DNA of 64,000 nt from Candidatus Cloacimonadota bacterium (GTDB lineage: Bacteria > Cloacimonadota > Cloacimonadia > Cloacimonadales > Cloacimonadaceae): contig JAJBAV010000010.1 of NCBI GenBank assembly GCA_020532085.1, positions 1 through 64,000 on the forward strand, given 5' to 3'. The translations under genes and the position numbers were made by a program. Under the pieces are notes generated by a model that was given only the letters and a program-made list of their open reading frames with translations, made no database searches and was not told where the DNA came from. Shown piece by piece: positions 18,194 to 26,769 of the stretch; the first letter of the stretch is position 1; the number at the start of each line of letters is the position of its first letter.

Positions 18194-19233
18194 GAGGAAA
18201 CTCCTGTGGGTTTGTTGATGGCCCCCGCGACCAACTGGCCGCAGGCCCCGCTGATATCCGCGCCTTTGCTGCGGCGGAGCATCACAGCCTGGGGCAGGTC
18301 GCGCGCGTGGCCCATGAAAGCCTCGATCTCGGCTTCCGTGGGGGCCCGGAACGGCAGGGAGGGCACGGGGTTGTAAGGAATGAAATTGAGCTTGCAGGAA
18401 AGGTCGCCGCAGAACTTGCGCAGGGCTTTGAGGTCCGGGGCGGCCATGTTCACATCCGGAATGATGATGTATTCCAGGGTGATCCGGAAGGGGCTGTGCT
18501 GCTGATAGTAGAGCAGGGCTTTTTTCAGCACCGGCAGGGGAAACTTGTGGTTCACCGGCATCAGTTGGCCGCGTACCTCATCCCGGGCGGAATTGAGCGA
18601 CACCGCCAGCTTCACCTTGAGGCCGGATTCGGCCAGACGCTGGATGCCGGGCACGATCCCGCAGGTGGATACGGTAACGCGGCGCGGGCTGAAGGCCAGG
18701 GCGCGGGCGTGCTGGATCAGTGAGACGGCGTCCAAAACGTTGTCCAGATTGTCCAGCGGCTCGCCCATGCCCATGAAGACAAGGTTGGTGAGGGCGGGAT
18801 CGGCCTCAGAGGCTGCCAAAAGGATCTGCTGCACGATCTCGTGACCGCCCAGGTCTCGCTTCCTGCCCATCCGGCCCGTGGCGCAGAAAGCGCAGGCACG
18901 GGCGCAGCCCACCTGGGTGGAAACGCAGAGGGTCTGTTTCCTGGCCTGGGGCATCAGCACCATCTCGATCTGGGCGCCATCAGCCAAAACCAGCCGATAT
19001 TTGGCGCTGCCATCCGCGGAGAGTTTTTTTTGGGCGACAAAGGGCATGGCAAGATCGAAAGCGCCAGTGAGGGCGGCGCGGAAATCCGGGGCCAGATCGG
19101 TCATCAGGGTGGGATCGAAGACGTATTTGCGGTAAACCCAGTTCAGCAGCTGGCGCACCCGGTAAGCCGGGAAAGCGGCGCTGAAAAAGCTCTCCAGCTC
19201 TTCCGGCCGGATCCCGTAGAGGCTGCTCAGCAT
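18190..19233 (-). CDS. rlmN: Dual-specificity rRNA/tRNA (adenine-C2) methyltransferase RlmN
   Basis: A 347-aa radical-SAM enzyme that methylates C2 of 23S rRNA A2503 and tRNA A37. The C-x3-C-x2-C cluster is at Cys 110, 114 and 117 (CARACAFC), and the conserved C-terminal cysteine is in ISGACGQL. The length is typical. The start overlaps the PSP1 gene by 7 bases and the stop overlaps deoC, consistent with one transcript. Confidence 0.95.
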   Translation of the reverse strand: MLSSLYGIRPEELESFFSAAFPAYRVRQLLNWVYRKYVFDPTLMTDLAPDFRAALTGAFDLAMPFVAQKKLSADGSAKYRLVLADGAQIEMVLMPQARKQTLCVSTQVGCARACAFCATGRMGRKRDLGGHEIVQQILLAASEADPALTNLVFMGMGEPLDNLDNVLDAVSLIQHARALAFSPRRVTVSTCGIVPGIQRLAESGLKVKLAVSLNSARDEVRGQLMPVNHKFPLPVLKKALLYYQQHSPFRITLEYIIIPDVNMAAPDLKALRKFCGDLSCKLNFIPYNPVPSLPFRAPTEAEIEAFMGHARDLPQAVMLRRSKGADISGACGQLVAGAINKPTGVSS

Positions 19234-20096
19234 GGCTCGATGTCCGGCACGGAGATGACTTTGAGTTTTTGGAAGCTCTCCAGATCCACCTCGGTGAGGC
19301 TTTGATCTTCGTCTGAAAGGTGGATCCGCTGGTTCAGGACATCGGTCTTGAACACGTACATCCGCTTGCCTTTGAGCTCCACGCAGGTGCCGGGGATGGG
19401 ATAGCCGCGGGATTCCTCCACGTAGAAATCCTCCTCGAAATTGAGGCAGCAGAGCAAACGCCCGCAGGGACCGGAGATCTTGGCCAGGTTGCCGGCCAGG
19501 TTCTGGTCCTTGGCCATCTTGATGGTGACCTGGTTAAAGCGTTTCAGAAAATTCCCGCAGCAGTACTGGAGTCCGCACATGCCATATCCGCCCAGGCGCT
19601 TGGCCTCGTCGCGCCCCGTGGTTTGATGCAGTTCGATGCGGGTGCGGAAAACGTTGGCCAGTTCACGCACGAAGACCCGGAAATCGATCCTGCCCTCGGC
19701 AGTGAAGAAAAAGGTGAGTTTGTTGCCATCGAACTGATAGATGGTCTCGATCAGCTTCATTTCGAAGGAATAGCGGGAGAGGATGTCGGCGTAGGTTTGG
19801 GCGGCTTTTTCCTCTTCCAGGGGCAGGCTGCGGAGCTTTTCTAGGTCGAGTTCGGTGGCGACGCGCCTGATCCTGTAAACCCGGCCGGTTTGTGGCAGTT
19901 GGGCGCCGATCTCGTCTCCGGACACGCTGAGGTGGGTAACCTGGGCGATGTCCTCACCGCGCTCCACTTCCACAATGATGAGGTCTTCCGGAGCGATGGG
20001 CAGATTTTGGGTGTTTTGGTAATAACCCAAACGGCCGGTCCGGAATTCCACTTCCATGTATTCCTGGATGGGCACTTCAAGGTTGCGCTCAGACAC
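19227..20096 (-). CDS. PSP1-domain protein, RicT/YaaT-like
   Basis: A 289-aa cytoplasmic protein with the PSP1 C-terminal domain. Conserved cysteines appear as MCGLQYCC and PCGRLLCC. In Bacillus the homologue RicT (YaaT) binds iron-sulfur clusters with RicA and RicF and affects mRNA processing; those partners are not seen here. The GTG start at 20096 overlaps the GlmU-like stop (GTGTCTGA), giving tight coupling. Confidence 0.85.
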   Translation of the reverse strand: MSERNLEVPIQEYMEVEFRTGRLGYYQNTQNLPIAPEDLIIVEVERGEDIAQVTHLSVSGDEIGAQLPQTGRVYRIRRVATELDLEKLRSLPLEEEKAAQTYADILSRYSFEMKLIETIYQFDGNKLTFFFTAEGRIDFRVFVRELANVFRTRIELHQTTGRDEAKRLGGYGMCGLQYCCGNFLKRFNQVTIKMAKDQNLAGNLAKISGPCGRLLCCLNFEEDFYVEESRGYPIPGTCVELKGKRMYVFKTDVLNQRIHLSDEDQSLTEVDLESFQKLKVISVPDIEPC

Positions 20097-21297
20097 CGGA
20101 CCTCCCGTGCAAAACGCGGAACACTTCAGTTTCGGCGGGGCTGAACTCCAGATCGCGGCGTGCTTTCACCAGGGTGGCGGTGGCGCAGAAACGATCGAAG
20201 CGATAGCTTTCAAGTTCAGAAGCCTGGCCCCAGGAAAAGTCCGGGATGAAGCCCGAGATCAGGTGCGGACCCCAGAGGTTGGAGCCAACGCCGATCACGC
20301 AGCCAGTGTTGATGCTGGTGTTGATGCCCAGTTTGGCGTGATCGCCAATGAGAGCGCCCAGGAACATGGAGCCGGAATCGACCCGGGAACCGCTGAGATA
20401 GGAGTAAAAACCCACGCTGCCGTAGGTGTTCTTGAGGTCGCTGTTGTTGGTGTCAGCACCGAGGTTGACCCATTCTCCGATGAAGCTGTGGCCCAGAAAA
20501 CCGTCGTGCTGCTTGTTCGAATAGGCCTGGAAGATGCTGCCCTCCACTTCTCCGCCGACCTTGCAGACAGGGCCGATGGAAGTGCCGCCGTAAACCTTGG
20601 CACCCACGCGGACCAGGGATCGTTTACCTATGTAGGCCGGGCCTGTGATCACGGCGTTGGCCAGCACCCGCGCGCCCTGATCGAGTACGATCGGCCCGTC
20701 GGAGGCGTCCAGCACCACACCCGGTTTCAGATCCACGTTCTCACCTATCCAGATGCTGTAGGGATTCAGGGCGGTGACGCCCAGTTCGGTTTCAAAGTAG
20801 TTGTCGTTATCGTAGAAAAGGTGCTCAAAATCGAAGCGCAGCAGGCGATCGTTGTCGTGAATGATGTCGCTGAGGTTGTGGTAGAGCTCCAGATCGGAGG
20901 GCAGCAGCGTGTAGCCTTGGCCGGCAAGACCGTCCAGGGTGGGCAGGGCCGGTGTCTCTTTCAGGGTGCGCAGGGCCAGGATGACCTCCCCCTGGTGAAG
21001 ACAGTGGCCCGCAGGCAGATTTTTCACGGCTTCGATCGAGGCCTGATCCACCCGCAGGCGCGAATTCACCAGCAGGGTATGGGCCGGGGCGGGTTGGTTC
21101 ACGCGCCACTCGGGTTTACGCTCCCGGTATAGCTCTGTCAGCAGGGGATCCGTCCAGACGGCGGTATCGTCGGAGTCTTCCAAAAACTGCTGCAGCCTCT
21201 GCCGCAGCTTGAGAATGCCGCAGCGCAGGTCGCCCACGCTCCGGTTTTCGGCCAGGGGAAAGAAAGCCGCCCGGTGCTGGTCGTCAAAAACTAACAT
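20089..21297 (-). CDS. GlmU-like sugar nucleotidyltransferase with left-handed beta-helix
   Basis: A 402-aa protein. The N-terminal part is a diverged nucleotidyltransferase-like domain. The C-terminal half is a hexapeptide-repeat beta-helix (GPAYIGKRSLVRVGAKVYGG, then TNNSDLKNTYGSV, LGALIGDHAKLGIN). This layout matches the alternative GlmU family described mostly from Bacteroidetes relatives, which makes UDP-N-acetylglucosamine. The N-terminal catalytic motifs are weaker than in standard GlmU. It lies 21 bp after the PBP1A gene, consistent with cell-wall precursor supply. Confidence 0.8.
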   Translation of the reverse strand: MLVFDDQHRAAFFPLAENRSVGDLRCGILKLRQRLQQFLEDSDDTAVWTDPLLTELYRERKPEWRVNQPAPAHTLLVNSRLRVDQASIEAVKNLPAGHCLHQGEVILALRTLKETPALPTLDGLAGQGYTLLPSDLELYHNLSDIIHDNDRLLRFDFEHLFYDNDNYFETELGVTALNPYSIWIGENVDLKPGVVLDASDGPIVLDQGARVLANAVITGPAYIGKRSLVRVGAKVYGGTSIGPVCKVGGEVEGSIFQAYSNKQHDGFLGHSFIGEWVNLGADTNNSDLKNTYGSVGFYSYLSGSRVDSGSMFLGALIGDHAKLGINTSINTGCVIGVGSNLWGPHLISGFIPDFSWGQASELESYRFDRFCATATLVKARRDLEFSPAETEVFRVLHGRSGV

Positions 21298-21318
21298 GGT
21301 TCACACTCCTCACGGGGT

Positions 21319-23385
21319 TCAAAGTTCCTGCTCAAACTGGTCCTGGAAATTGTAGCTGGGCGCGAAATTGTAGGACAGCGAATCGCGCGACACCACCGGT
21401 TCATAGCCTTCGATGAAGACTTCCGAGATGCCGCCGCCCCTCACTACGAAACCGGTGTAGGGATTGATGTTCAGATGCACGATCCGGGGCGGTTCCACAA
21501 AGGTGTAGCGGGAATCGTTGGCACTGGGGGTGCGGCCGTTGTTGTCGATCTGGATGGCCTTGGTCATGATCGGCCCCCAAATGCTGGCCGCGAGGGCGGA
21601 ACCCGATTTCAGGTTGCGGTTGTCGAATCCCGTCCAGATGCCCAGAGTGTAGGCCTTGTTGAAGCCGATGAACCAGGAATCGTTGTTTTGATTGCTGGTT
21701 CCTGTCTTGCCCGCATTATCCCAGTAATAGCCGTTCCGCGAGGAAGCCCCGGTGCCGGATTTGGCAACAGTTTGCAGCATGCTGGTCATCAGATAGGCCA
21801 CCTGAGGCGAACAAACGTTGTATTTCTGCGAGTTGATCCGCTCGATCAGCTTGCCGTTCATGTCCTCGATCTTGGTCACGAAGACGGGTGCCGCGCGCTT
21901 GCCGTCGTTGGGAAAGGCCGTGTAGGCGGCGATCAGGTTCAGCGGGGTTACTTCATAGGCCCCGAGAGCCGCGGTGAGATCTTTGGGATCGGCTTTGAGG
22001 CCAAACCGGCGAAAGGCGTCCCGCACCGCGGGCAGTCCGATATCCTCGGCGCACCGCACCGCCCAGGTGTTGTAAGACCACTGCAGAGCCACGCGCATAC
22101 GCGTGTTTCCGTGGTAGGAGCCGCCGGAGTTTTTGGGAGACCAGTTGCCGATGGTGATCGGGGCGTCGGGCAGGATCTTGGCAGGATGGTAGCCCTTTTC
22201 CACCGCGATGGTGTAATAAATGGGTTTGATGGATGATCCCGGCTGCCTCCTGGCCTGGGTCATGCGGTTGAATTTGCTGTGCTCGAAACTGCGTCCGCCG
22301 ATCAGCACGCGGACGTATCCGGTCTTGTTCTCGATCAGGGCCAATCCGCCCTGGATGTATTTGGTGTCGATATCCTGGGCGTCTTTGGGGACCGATGAAT
22401 AGCGGTTGGGAAAACCGCCGCTGTTTTCCACCCGTCTCAGGTAGGCGTTGAACAGGGAATCCGCGGCCGAAGACATCTCCGAATCCAGGGTGGTGTAGAT
22501 CTTCAGCCCGCCCTCGAAGAGGCGTTCGGTGCCATATTTGTTTTCCAGATAGGAGCGCACCTGCTCGATGAAATAGTCCGAGGCGAACCGGGCGTAGCTG
22601 CCTCCCCGCTGGGAATTGACAGGAGAGGCAAGGGCTTCCTGGTATTGTTCCTCCGTGATCTTGCGGGTTTTGAGCATGCGCCCCAAAACGAGGTCACGCC
22701 TGCTTTTAGCCCGCTCGGGATGCTTGAAGGGATCATAATAATTGGGGCGCTGGATCATGCCCACGATCAGGGCTGATTCCGGCAAGTTGAGATCGCGGGC
22801 GTGTTTGTTGAAATAATAGAGGGAGGCCGTCTCCACGCCGTGATTTTGGGAGCCCCAAAAGATCTTGTTCAGATATATCTCCAGGATCTCGTCCTTGGAG
22901 AAAGTGGCCTCGATCTTCAGGGACAGCACGATCTCGCGCATCTTGCGGGCGATGGTTTTATCCAAAGTGAGAAACATGTTGCGGGCCATCTGCTGGGTGA
23001 TGGTGCTGGCGCCTTCCGAGAAATCACCCGTTCTGATGTCGGTCATCAGAGCCCGCACCATGCGAATGGGGTCCACGCCCAGGTGATAATAGAAGCGTTT
23101 GTCTTCCGTGGCGATCAGAGCGTCGATCAGATGGGGAGGAAGTTCCTTGAGGGAAACCAGCTTCCGCTTCTCGAAGGCGAACAGGTAGATCATCCGGCCG
23201 CTGCGGTCGTAAACCTCGCTGCCGGTGCGCAGGGTGTAATTCTTCAGCTCCACCGTGGGCGGCAGATCGTCCTGATAATACCACAGGGCGCCGATGAACA
23301 CGCCGATCAAGACGCACGCGGCGATGCCTCCGATCAGGAGGATGCTGCGCCATTTCTGTTTATTCTCTTTCTTCATGATATCCAT
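21319..23385 (-). CDS. Penicillin-binding protein 1A, bifunctional glycosyltransferase/transpeptidase
   Basis: A 688-aa inner-membrane enzyme with one N-terminal helix (ILLIGGIAACVLIGVFIGAL). The GT51 domain shows ATEDKRFYYHLGVD and TITQQMARN. The transpeptidase domain shows the SxxK serine in PGSSIKP, SYN, and KTGTS. It polymerises and crosslinks peptidoglycan. The ATG at 23385 is used; a second ATG three codons later is equally possible. Its start lies inside the end of the upstream Gx transporter gene. Confidence 0.95.
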   Translation of the reverse strand: MDIMKKENKQKWRSILLIGGIAACVLIGVFIGALWYYQDDLPPTVELKNYTLRTGSEVYDRSGRMIYLFAFEKRKLVSLKELPPHLIDALIATEDKRFYYHLGVDPIRMVRALMTDIRTGDFSEGASTITQQMARNMFLTLDKTIARKMREIVLSLKIEATFSKDEILEIYLNKIFWGSQNHGVETASLYYFNKHARDLNLPESALIVGMIQRPNYYDPFKHPERAKSRRDLVLGRMLKTRKITEEQYQEALASPVNSQRGGSYARFASDYFIEQVRSYLENKYGTERLFEGGLKIYTTLDSEMSSAADSLFNAYLRRVENSGGFPNRYSSVPKDAQDIDTKYIQGGLALIENKTGYVRVLIGGRSFEHSKFNRMTQARRQPGSSIKPIYYTIAVEKGYHPAKILPDAPITIGNWSPKNSGGSYHGNTRMRVALQWSYNTWAVRCAEDIGLPAVRDAFRRFGLKADPKDLTAALGAYEVTPLNLIAAYTAFPNDGKRAAPVFVTKIEDMNGKLIERINSQKYNVCSPQVAYLMTSMLQTVAKSGTGASSRNGYYWDNAGKTGTSNQNNDSWFIGFNKAYTLGIWTGFDNRNLKSGSALAASIWGPIMTKAIQIDNNGRTPSANDSRYTFVEPPRIVHLNINPYTGFVVRGGGISEVFIEGYEPVVSRDSLSYNFAPSYNFQDQFEQEL

Positions 23386-23908
23386 TCTTATGTTTTGCGA
23401 ATCTTTCTTTTACCCTTAGCAGGACCCAAGCTGTGAGGATTCCGCTGAGCAAGCCTAAAAACAGCAGCAATGGTGTCAACACAAAAACTTGCGTGCCCGG
23501 CAAAACCACCGTTTGAACCAGCACGAGTTGCACAATGTTGTGCGCCACCGCCCCGCTGACACTCACCCCGTACTCCGTGAAGCCAAGGTTCGCGGCAAGG
23601 GCGGCCCACATGGCGAAAATGGCCGCGAGGCCTCCGCAGAGAGAGAGCAAGGTGGCCGGAGACAACAGGGTGAAGGTGACGGCTCCCGCGACCAGAGATT
23701 TGGTGATGGCCACCACGAACGCCTGCAGGGGTTTTCTTTCGAACAGCAGATGCATCACCACGATATTGGAAAGGCCCAGCCGGAGAAAAGGCAGCGGCAG
23801 CAAGCGCATGATCAGGTTTTCAAACACATGGATGCTGCAGGCTGTGGCTGTGAGAAAAGCCAGCATCAGCAAGGGATTGGGCTTGACGGTCCGCAGGGTT
23901 GAACTCAC
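23360..23908 (-). CDS. Gx transporter family protein (heptaprenyl diphosphate synthase component I type)
   Basis: A 182-aa protein with about five membrane helices, rich in Leu, Ala and Val, and a basic tail. It belongs to the family annotated as Gx transporter or heptaprenyl diphosphate synthase component I, which resembles the substrate-binding S components of ECF transporters. The substrate is unknown. The GTG start at 23908 follows the ABC ATPase stop by 9 bp, and the end overlaps the PBP1A start. Confidence 0.8.
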   Translation of the reverse strand: MSSTLRTVKPNPLLMLAFLTATACSIHVFENLIMRLLPLPFLRLGLSNIVVMHLLFERKPLQAFVVAITKSLVAGAVTFTLLSPATLLSLCGGLAAIFAMWAALAANLGFTEYGVSVSGAVAHNIVQLVLVQTVVLPGTQVFVLTPLLLFLGLLSGILTAWVLLRVKERFAKHKNGYHEERE

Positions 23909-23917
23909 GGCAGCATC

Positions 23918-24643
23918 TCACTCACCGATCCGCAGGAATTGCCTGATCAGGGGATCCCCGGTTTGCCACAATTGGGCCAGTGGCCCGTAATGGAGCACCC
24001 GGCCTTCGTCCAGAAACAGCACCTGGTCGCCGATGGCCTCCAGATCGCGGGTATCGTGGGTGATGGTGATCGTGGTGGCCCGACCGGAGGAGATGATCCG
24101 GGTGATGTAATAGATGATCTCAGCCGCCGTGATCGGGTCCAGGCCCGAAACCGGCTCGTCGAAGATTATGTAGCGCGGATCGTAAACCAGGGCCCTGGCG
24201 ATGCCCACGCGCTTGCGCATGCCACCGCTGAGTTCGGCGGGATGTTTGTCCATGATGTCTTCCAGGCCAACCACGGCCAGGCTTTGGGCCACCTTTTCCC
24301 TGATGGCGTCGTGTTCCAGTTCACCTCTTTCGTAGAGGGGCAGGGCTACGTTCTGGAACACAGTGTAAGAATCCAGCAGCGCCGAATTTTGAAAAACCAT
24401 GGCAAAATCCTGGCGAACATTGAAGCTGAGGTGGCTGGCAGCATCGAAAACATCCCCACCGTCAACCCTCACGGTTCCACCGTCTGGATGGAAAAGGCCC
24501 ATCAGGGTCTTGATCAGCACAGTTTTCCCCGAGCCGCTGCGCCCAACAATGATCAGGTTTTGGCCGTCTTCCAGCCTGAAACCAACATCTTGCAAGAGGA
24601 CCTGGCCGCCAAGGCTCAGACAGAGGTTATCAACTTCGATCAC
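23918..24643 (-). CDS. ABC transporter ATPase, MlaF-like
   Basis: A 241-aa single ABC ATPase: Walker A GRSGSGKT, Q-loop VFQNSALLDSYTV, signature LSGGMRKRVGIARAL, Walker B YIIFDEP, H-loop TITHD. LSGGMRKRVGIARA is typical of MlaF/Ttg2A ATPases that move phospholipids between the membranes. The permease (MlaE) and MCE protein (MlaD) are not next to it. The GTG at 24643 is chosen because upstream sequence in this frame overlaps vanZ and lacks similarity. Confidence 0.88.
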   Translation of the reverse strand: MIEVDNLCLSLGGQVLLQDVGFRLEDGQNLIIVGRSGSGKTVLIKTLMGLFHPDGGTVRVDGGDVFDAASHLSFNVRQDFAMVFQNSALLDSYTVFQNVALPLYERGELEHDAIREKVAQSLAVVGLEDIMDKHPAELSGGMRKRVGIARALVYDPRYIIFDEPVSGLDPITAAEIIYYITRIISSGRATTITITHDTRDLEAIGDQVLFLDEGRVLHYGPLAQLWQTGDPLIRQFLRIGE

Positions 24644-25034
24644 GGAAGATCCAGTATGCCCCGAACGCCAGGACCAAACCCGCGGCGTTGGCGGCAAAAT
24701 CCCAAACCGAGACCGACCTTTGGGGGATGAGATGCTGATGCCATTCATCCAGACCAGCTGACACCAGCAGCGCCAGGTAGATCCACCCGAGGTTCTGGGA
24801 ACCCCACTCCACCCGGATGACCGCCCGGTTGGTGAGCAATCCCAAGACCAGGTAAACGCCGATATGGGCGAGTTTATCCAGACTGAGGAGCTTGGGCGCG
24901 GGCAGGCTTTTACCCGGTAAAGAAGAGACCAGCCAAATCAGCGCCAGCCAGATCAGTGGCGGCCAAACAGTTCTTGCGAAGAGGTTTTTCCCCCTCGAGC
25001 CGTTCAGGCCCGGGGCGTTTTGGTGGTCAGGCAT
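24630..25034 (-). CDS. VanZ-like membrane protein
   Basis: A 134-aa protein with about four membrane helices and the VanZ-family signatures LDKLAHIGVY and DEWHQHLIPQRSVSVWDFAANA. The function outside teicoplanin resistance is not established. It lies in an envelope gene run, 3 bp from the CorC-like gene, and its end overlaps the ABC ATPase start. Confidence 0.85.
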   Translation of the reverse strand: MPDHQNAPGLNGSRGKNLFARTVWPPLIWLALIWLVSSLPGKSLPAPKLLSLDKLAHIGVYLVLGLLTNRAVIRVEWGSQNLGWIYLALLVSAGLDEWHQHLIPQRSVSVWDFAANAAGLVLAFGAYWIFRDRS

Positions 25035-25037
25035 GCG

Positions 25038-26315
25038 TCACTCGTTTTCTGCTTCCAGCAGAGTGATCTCCACCTGTTTTATGCTTCTTCCGTCACTCTC
25101 CAGGATCCTGAACATCAGGGCGTTGTCCAGCACGTGGGTCTCCCCTGCCGCGGGCACGTGATTGAACTGGGACAGCAGGTATTCCGCCACGTTGTCGTAC
25201 GCGTCGGTATCTATGGAGGAGTTGAATTCCTGGTTGAACTGGCGGATGTTGAACACACCTCTCACCCGGCAGGTTTTGGCATCGATCCGAACCAGTTCGG
25301 GCGATTCGTCCCGATCGTATTCGTCATGGATCTCGCCCACGATCTCTTCCAAAATGTCCTCGAGGGATATGATGCCCGAGGTTCCGCCGTATTCATCCAC
25401 CACCACGGCCATCTGCATCTTTCTGGTTTTGAACTGGTTGAGCAGGGTCTGGACTTTCATGTTTTCGGTAACGAACCAGGCGGGCCGCATCAGTTCGCTG
25501 AGATTGGTTTTTTCCGGAAACAGCAGCAGGTCCTTCACATAGATCACGCCCACGATGTCATCGATCGTTTCGCGATACACCGGGATGCGGGAGTGGCCGC
25601 TGGAGATGATCAGATCACGCAGATTATCCAGGCTCTGTTTCACCTCGATCGCCTTGACCCTCACCCGGGGCACATAGATCTCGGTGAGCTTGGCTTCCCT
25701 GAAGCGGAACAGGCCGACCAGCATCTGCTTTTCGTTTTCGTCGAGGCTGTGTTTCGAATGCTCGGATTGGATCAGATTGTGAAACTCCTCCGCCGTGAGC
25801 CTGGACATCATGTTTTTATCGGAACTCTGCCGGCTGGAGATCAGGAGGCTGAATTTATCTATCAGCCAAACGGGCAGATAGAGGATGTAACTGATGATCT
25901 GCAAAGGCAGGCTAACAACCCGGGCATAATTGTTCGCTGTGGCCAAAGCCACCAGTTTCGGAATGATCTCGCCGAAGGTGACGATCAGCAGAGTGGAGAC
26001 GATCACCTGCACCGTTACCGAAAGGGAGGTGTCAAAGCCCCGTTCTTGGGCGATCTTCAGGGCGAGAAGGGTGGTCAGGGACGTAAACCCCATGTTCACG
26101 AAAGTGTTACCCAGCAGGATCGTGATCAAAAGCTGCCGGGGCCTTCTCAACATGCCCAGGATCCTTTTCGCGCTCGCGTGTTTGCTGTTTTCCAGCTTCT
26201 TCAGATAAATGCGGGGCAAAGAGAAAAAGGCGGTCTCGGATCCCGAGAAATAGGCTGAGAGCAGCAAGAGAATGAATATGACCGGAATCAAAGGTAATAT
26301 ACTACCGTCATCCAC
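25038..26315 (-). CDS. HlyC/CorC (CNNM)-family transporter
   Basis: A 425-aa protein with an N-terminal DUF21/CNNM membrane domain of about four helices (SAYFSGSETAFFSLPR is characteristic). A paired CBS domain follows (PRVRVKAIE... DIVGVIYVKDLL... VVDEYGGTSGIISLEDILEEIVG), then a C-terminal CorC_HlyC domain (RVRGVFNIRQFNQEF). Such proteins are linked to Mg2+/Co2+ handling. The GTG start at 26315 overlaps the ybeY stop by 8 bases. Confidence 0.9.
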   Translation of the reverse strand: MDDGSILPLIPVIFILLLLSAYFSGSETAFFSLPRIYLKKLENSKHASAKRILGMLRRPRQLLITILLGNTFVNMGFTSLTTLLALKIAQERGFDTSLSVTVQVIVSTLLIVTFGEIIPKLVALATANNYARVVSLPLQIISYILYLPVWLIDKFSLLISSRQSSDKNMMSRLTAEEFHNLIQSEHSKHSLDENEKQMLVGLFRFREAKLTEIYVPRVRVKAIEVKQSLDNLRDLIISSGHSRIPVYRETIDDIVGVIYVKDLLLFPEKTNLSELMRPAWFVTENMKVQTLLNQFKTRKMQMAVVVDEYGGTSGIISLEDILEEIVGEIHDEYDRDESPELVRIDAKTCRVRGVFNIRQFNQEFNSSIDTDAYDNVAEYLLSQFNHVPAAGETHVLDNALMFRILESDGRSIKQVEITLLEAENE

Positions 26316-26769
26316 TTTGGTGTGTACCTTCCATTTTGCTAATGTAGTATGCTTCTTTTACTTTCATCTGTTTAAAGTCTCCCGCGCGAATGTGGTCATA
26401 GCCAAATCCGTGCAGCAGGCCATGGATAAATATCTCCATCAGTTCTTTGTTTATGCTTTTGGGACCCTTTTGCCGCTGGAGTTGTTTTATGTCAATCAGA
26501 ATATCGCAGATCACGGTCCCGAGCTCCAATGAAACCTCGCCGGGAAGGCCTTCCGCGCCGTTGAAGCAGAGCACGTCGGTCACCGCGTCATCACCCCGGT
26601 AAAGCAGGTTGTACCGGCGGATCTGTTCGTCAGTGCAGATCAGCACCCCGATCTCGCATTCACCCTTGGGCAATTCCTCGGCGCAGACCAGTTCTGCCGC
26701 GGCCCGCAGGGGTTCCGGATCCACCTGGATCCCGGTCTCGTTCTCAAAGGTGAAGGTCAGACAGCTCAA
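26308..26769 (-). CDS. ybeY: Endoribonuclease YbeY
   Basis: A 153-aa metal-dependent RNase in 16S rRNA maturation and ribosome quality control. The zinc site H-x3-H-x5-H is visible as HGLLHGFGYDH. The TTG start at 26769 is preferred because it makes a TTGA overlap with the upstream HD gene and gives a normal YbeY length; the open frame before it merely overlaps that gene. Confidence 0.9.
   Translation of the reverse strand: MSCLTFTFENETGIQVDPEPLRAAAELVCAEELPKGECEIGVLICTDEQIRRYNLLYRGDDAVTDVLCFNGAEGLPGEVSLELGTVICDILIDIKQLQRQKGPKSINKELMEIFIHGLLHGFGYDHIRAGDFKQMKVKEAYYISKMEGTHQSG

Noticed and set aside
24644-24748. N-terminal extension of the Mla-type ATPase
   Set aside because: It overlaps vanZ coding sequence and its residues do not resemble an ABC ATPase; the GTG at 24643 restores the normal N terminus.
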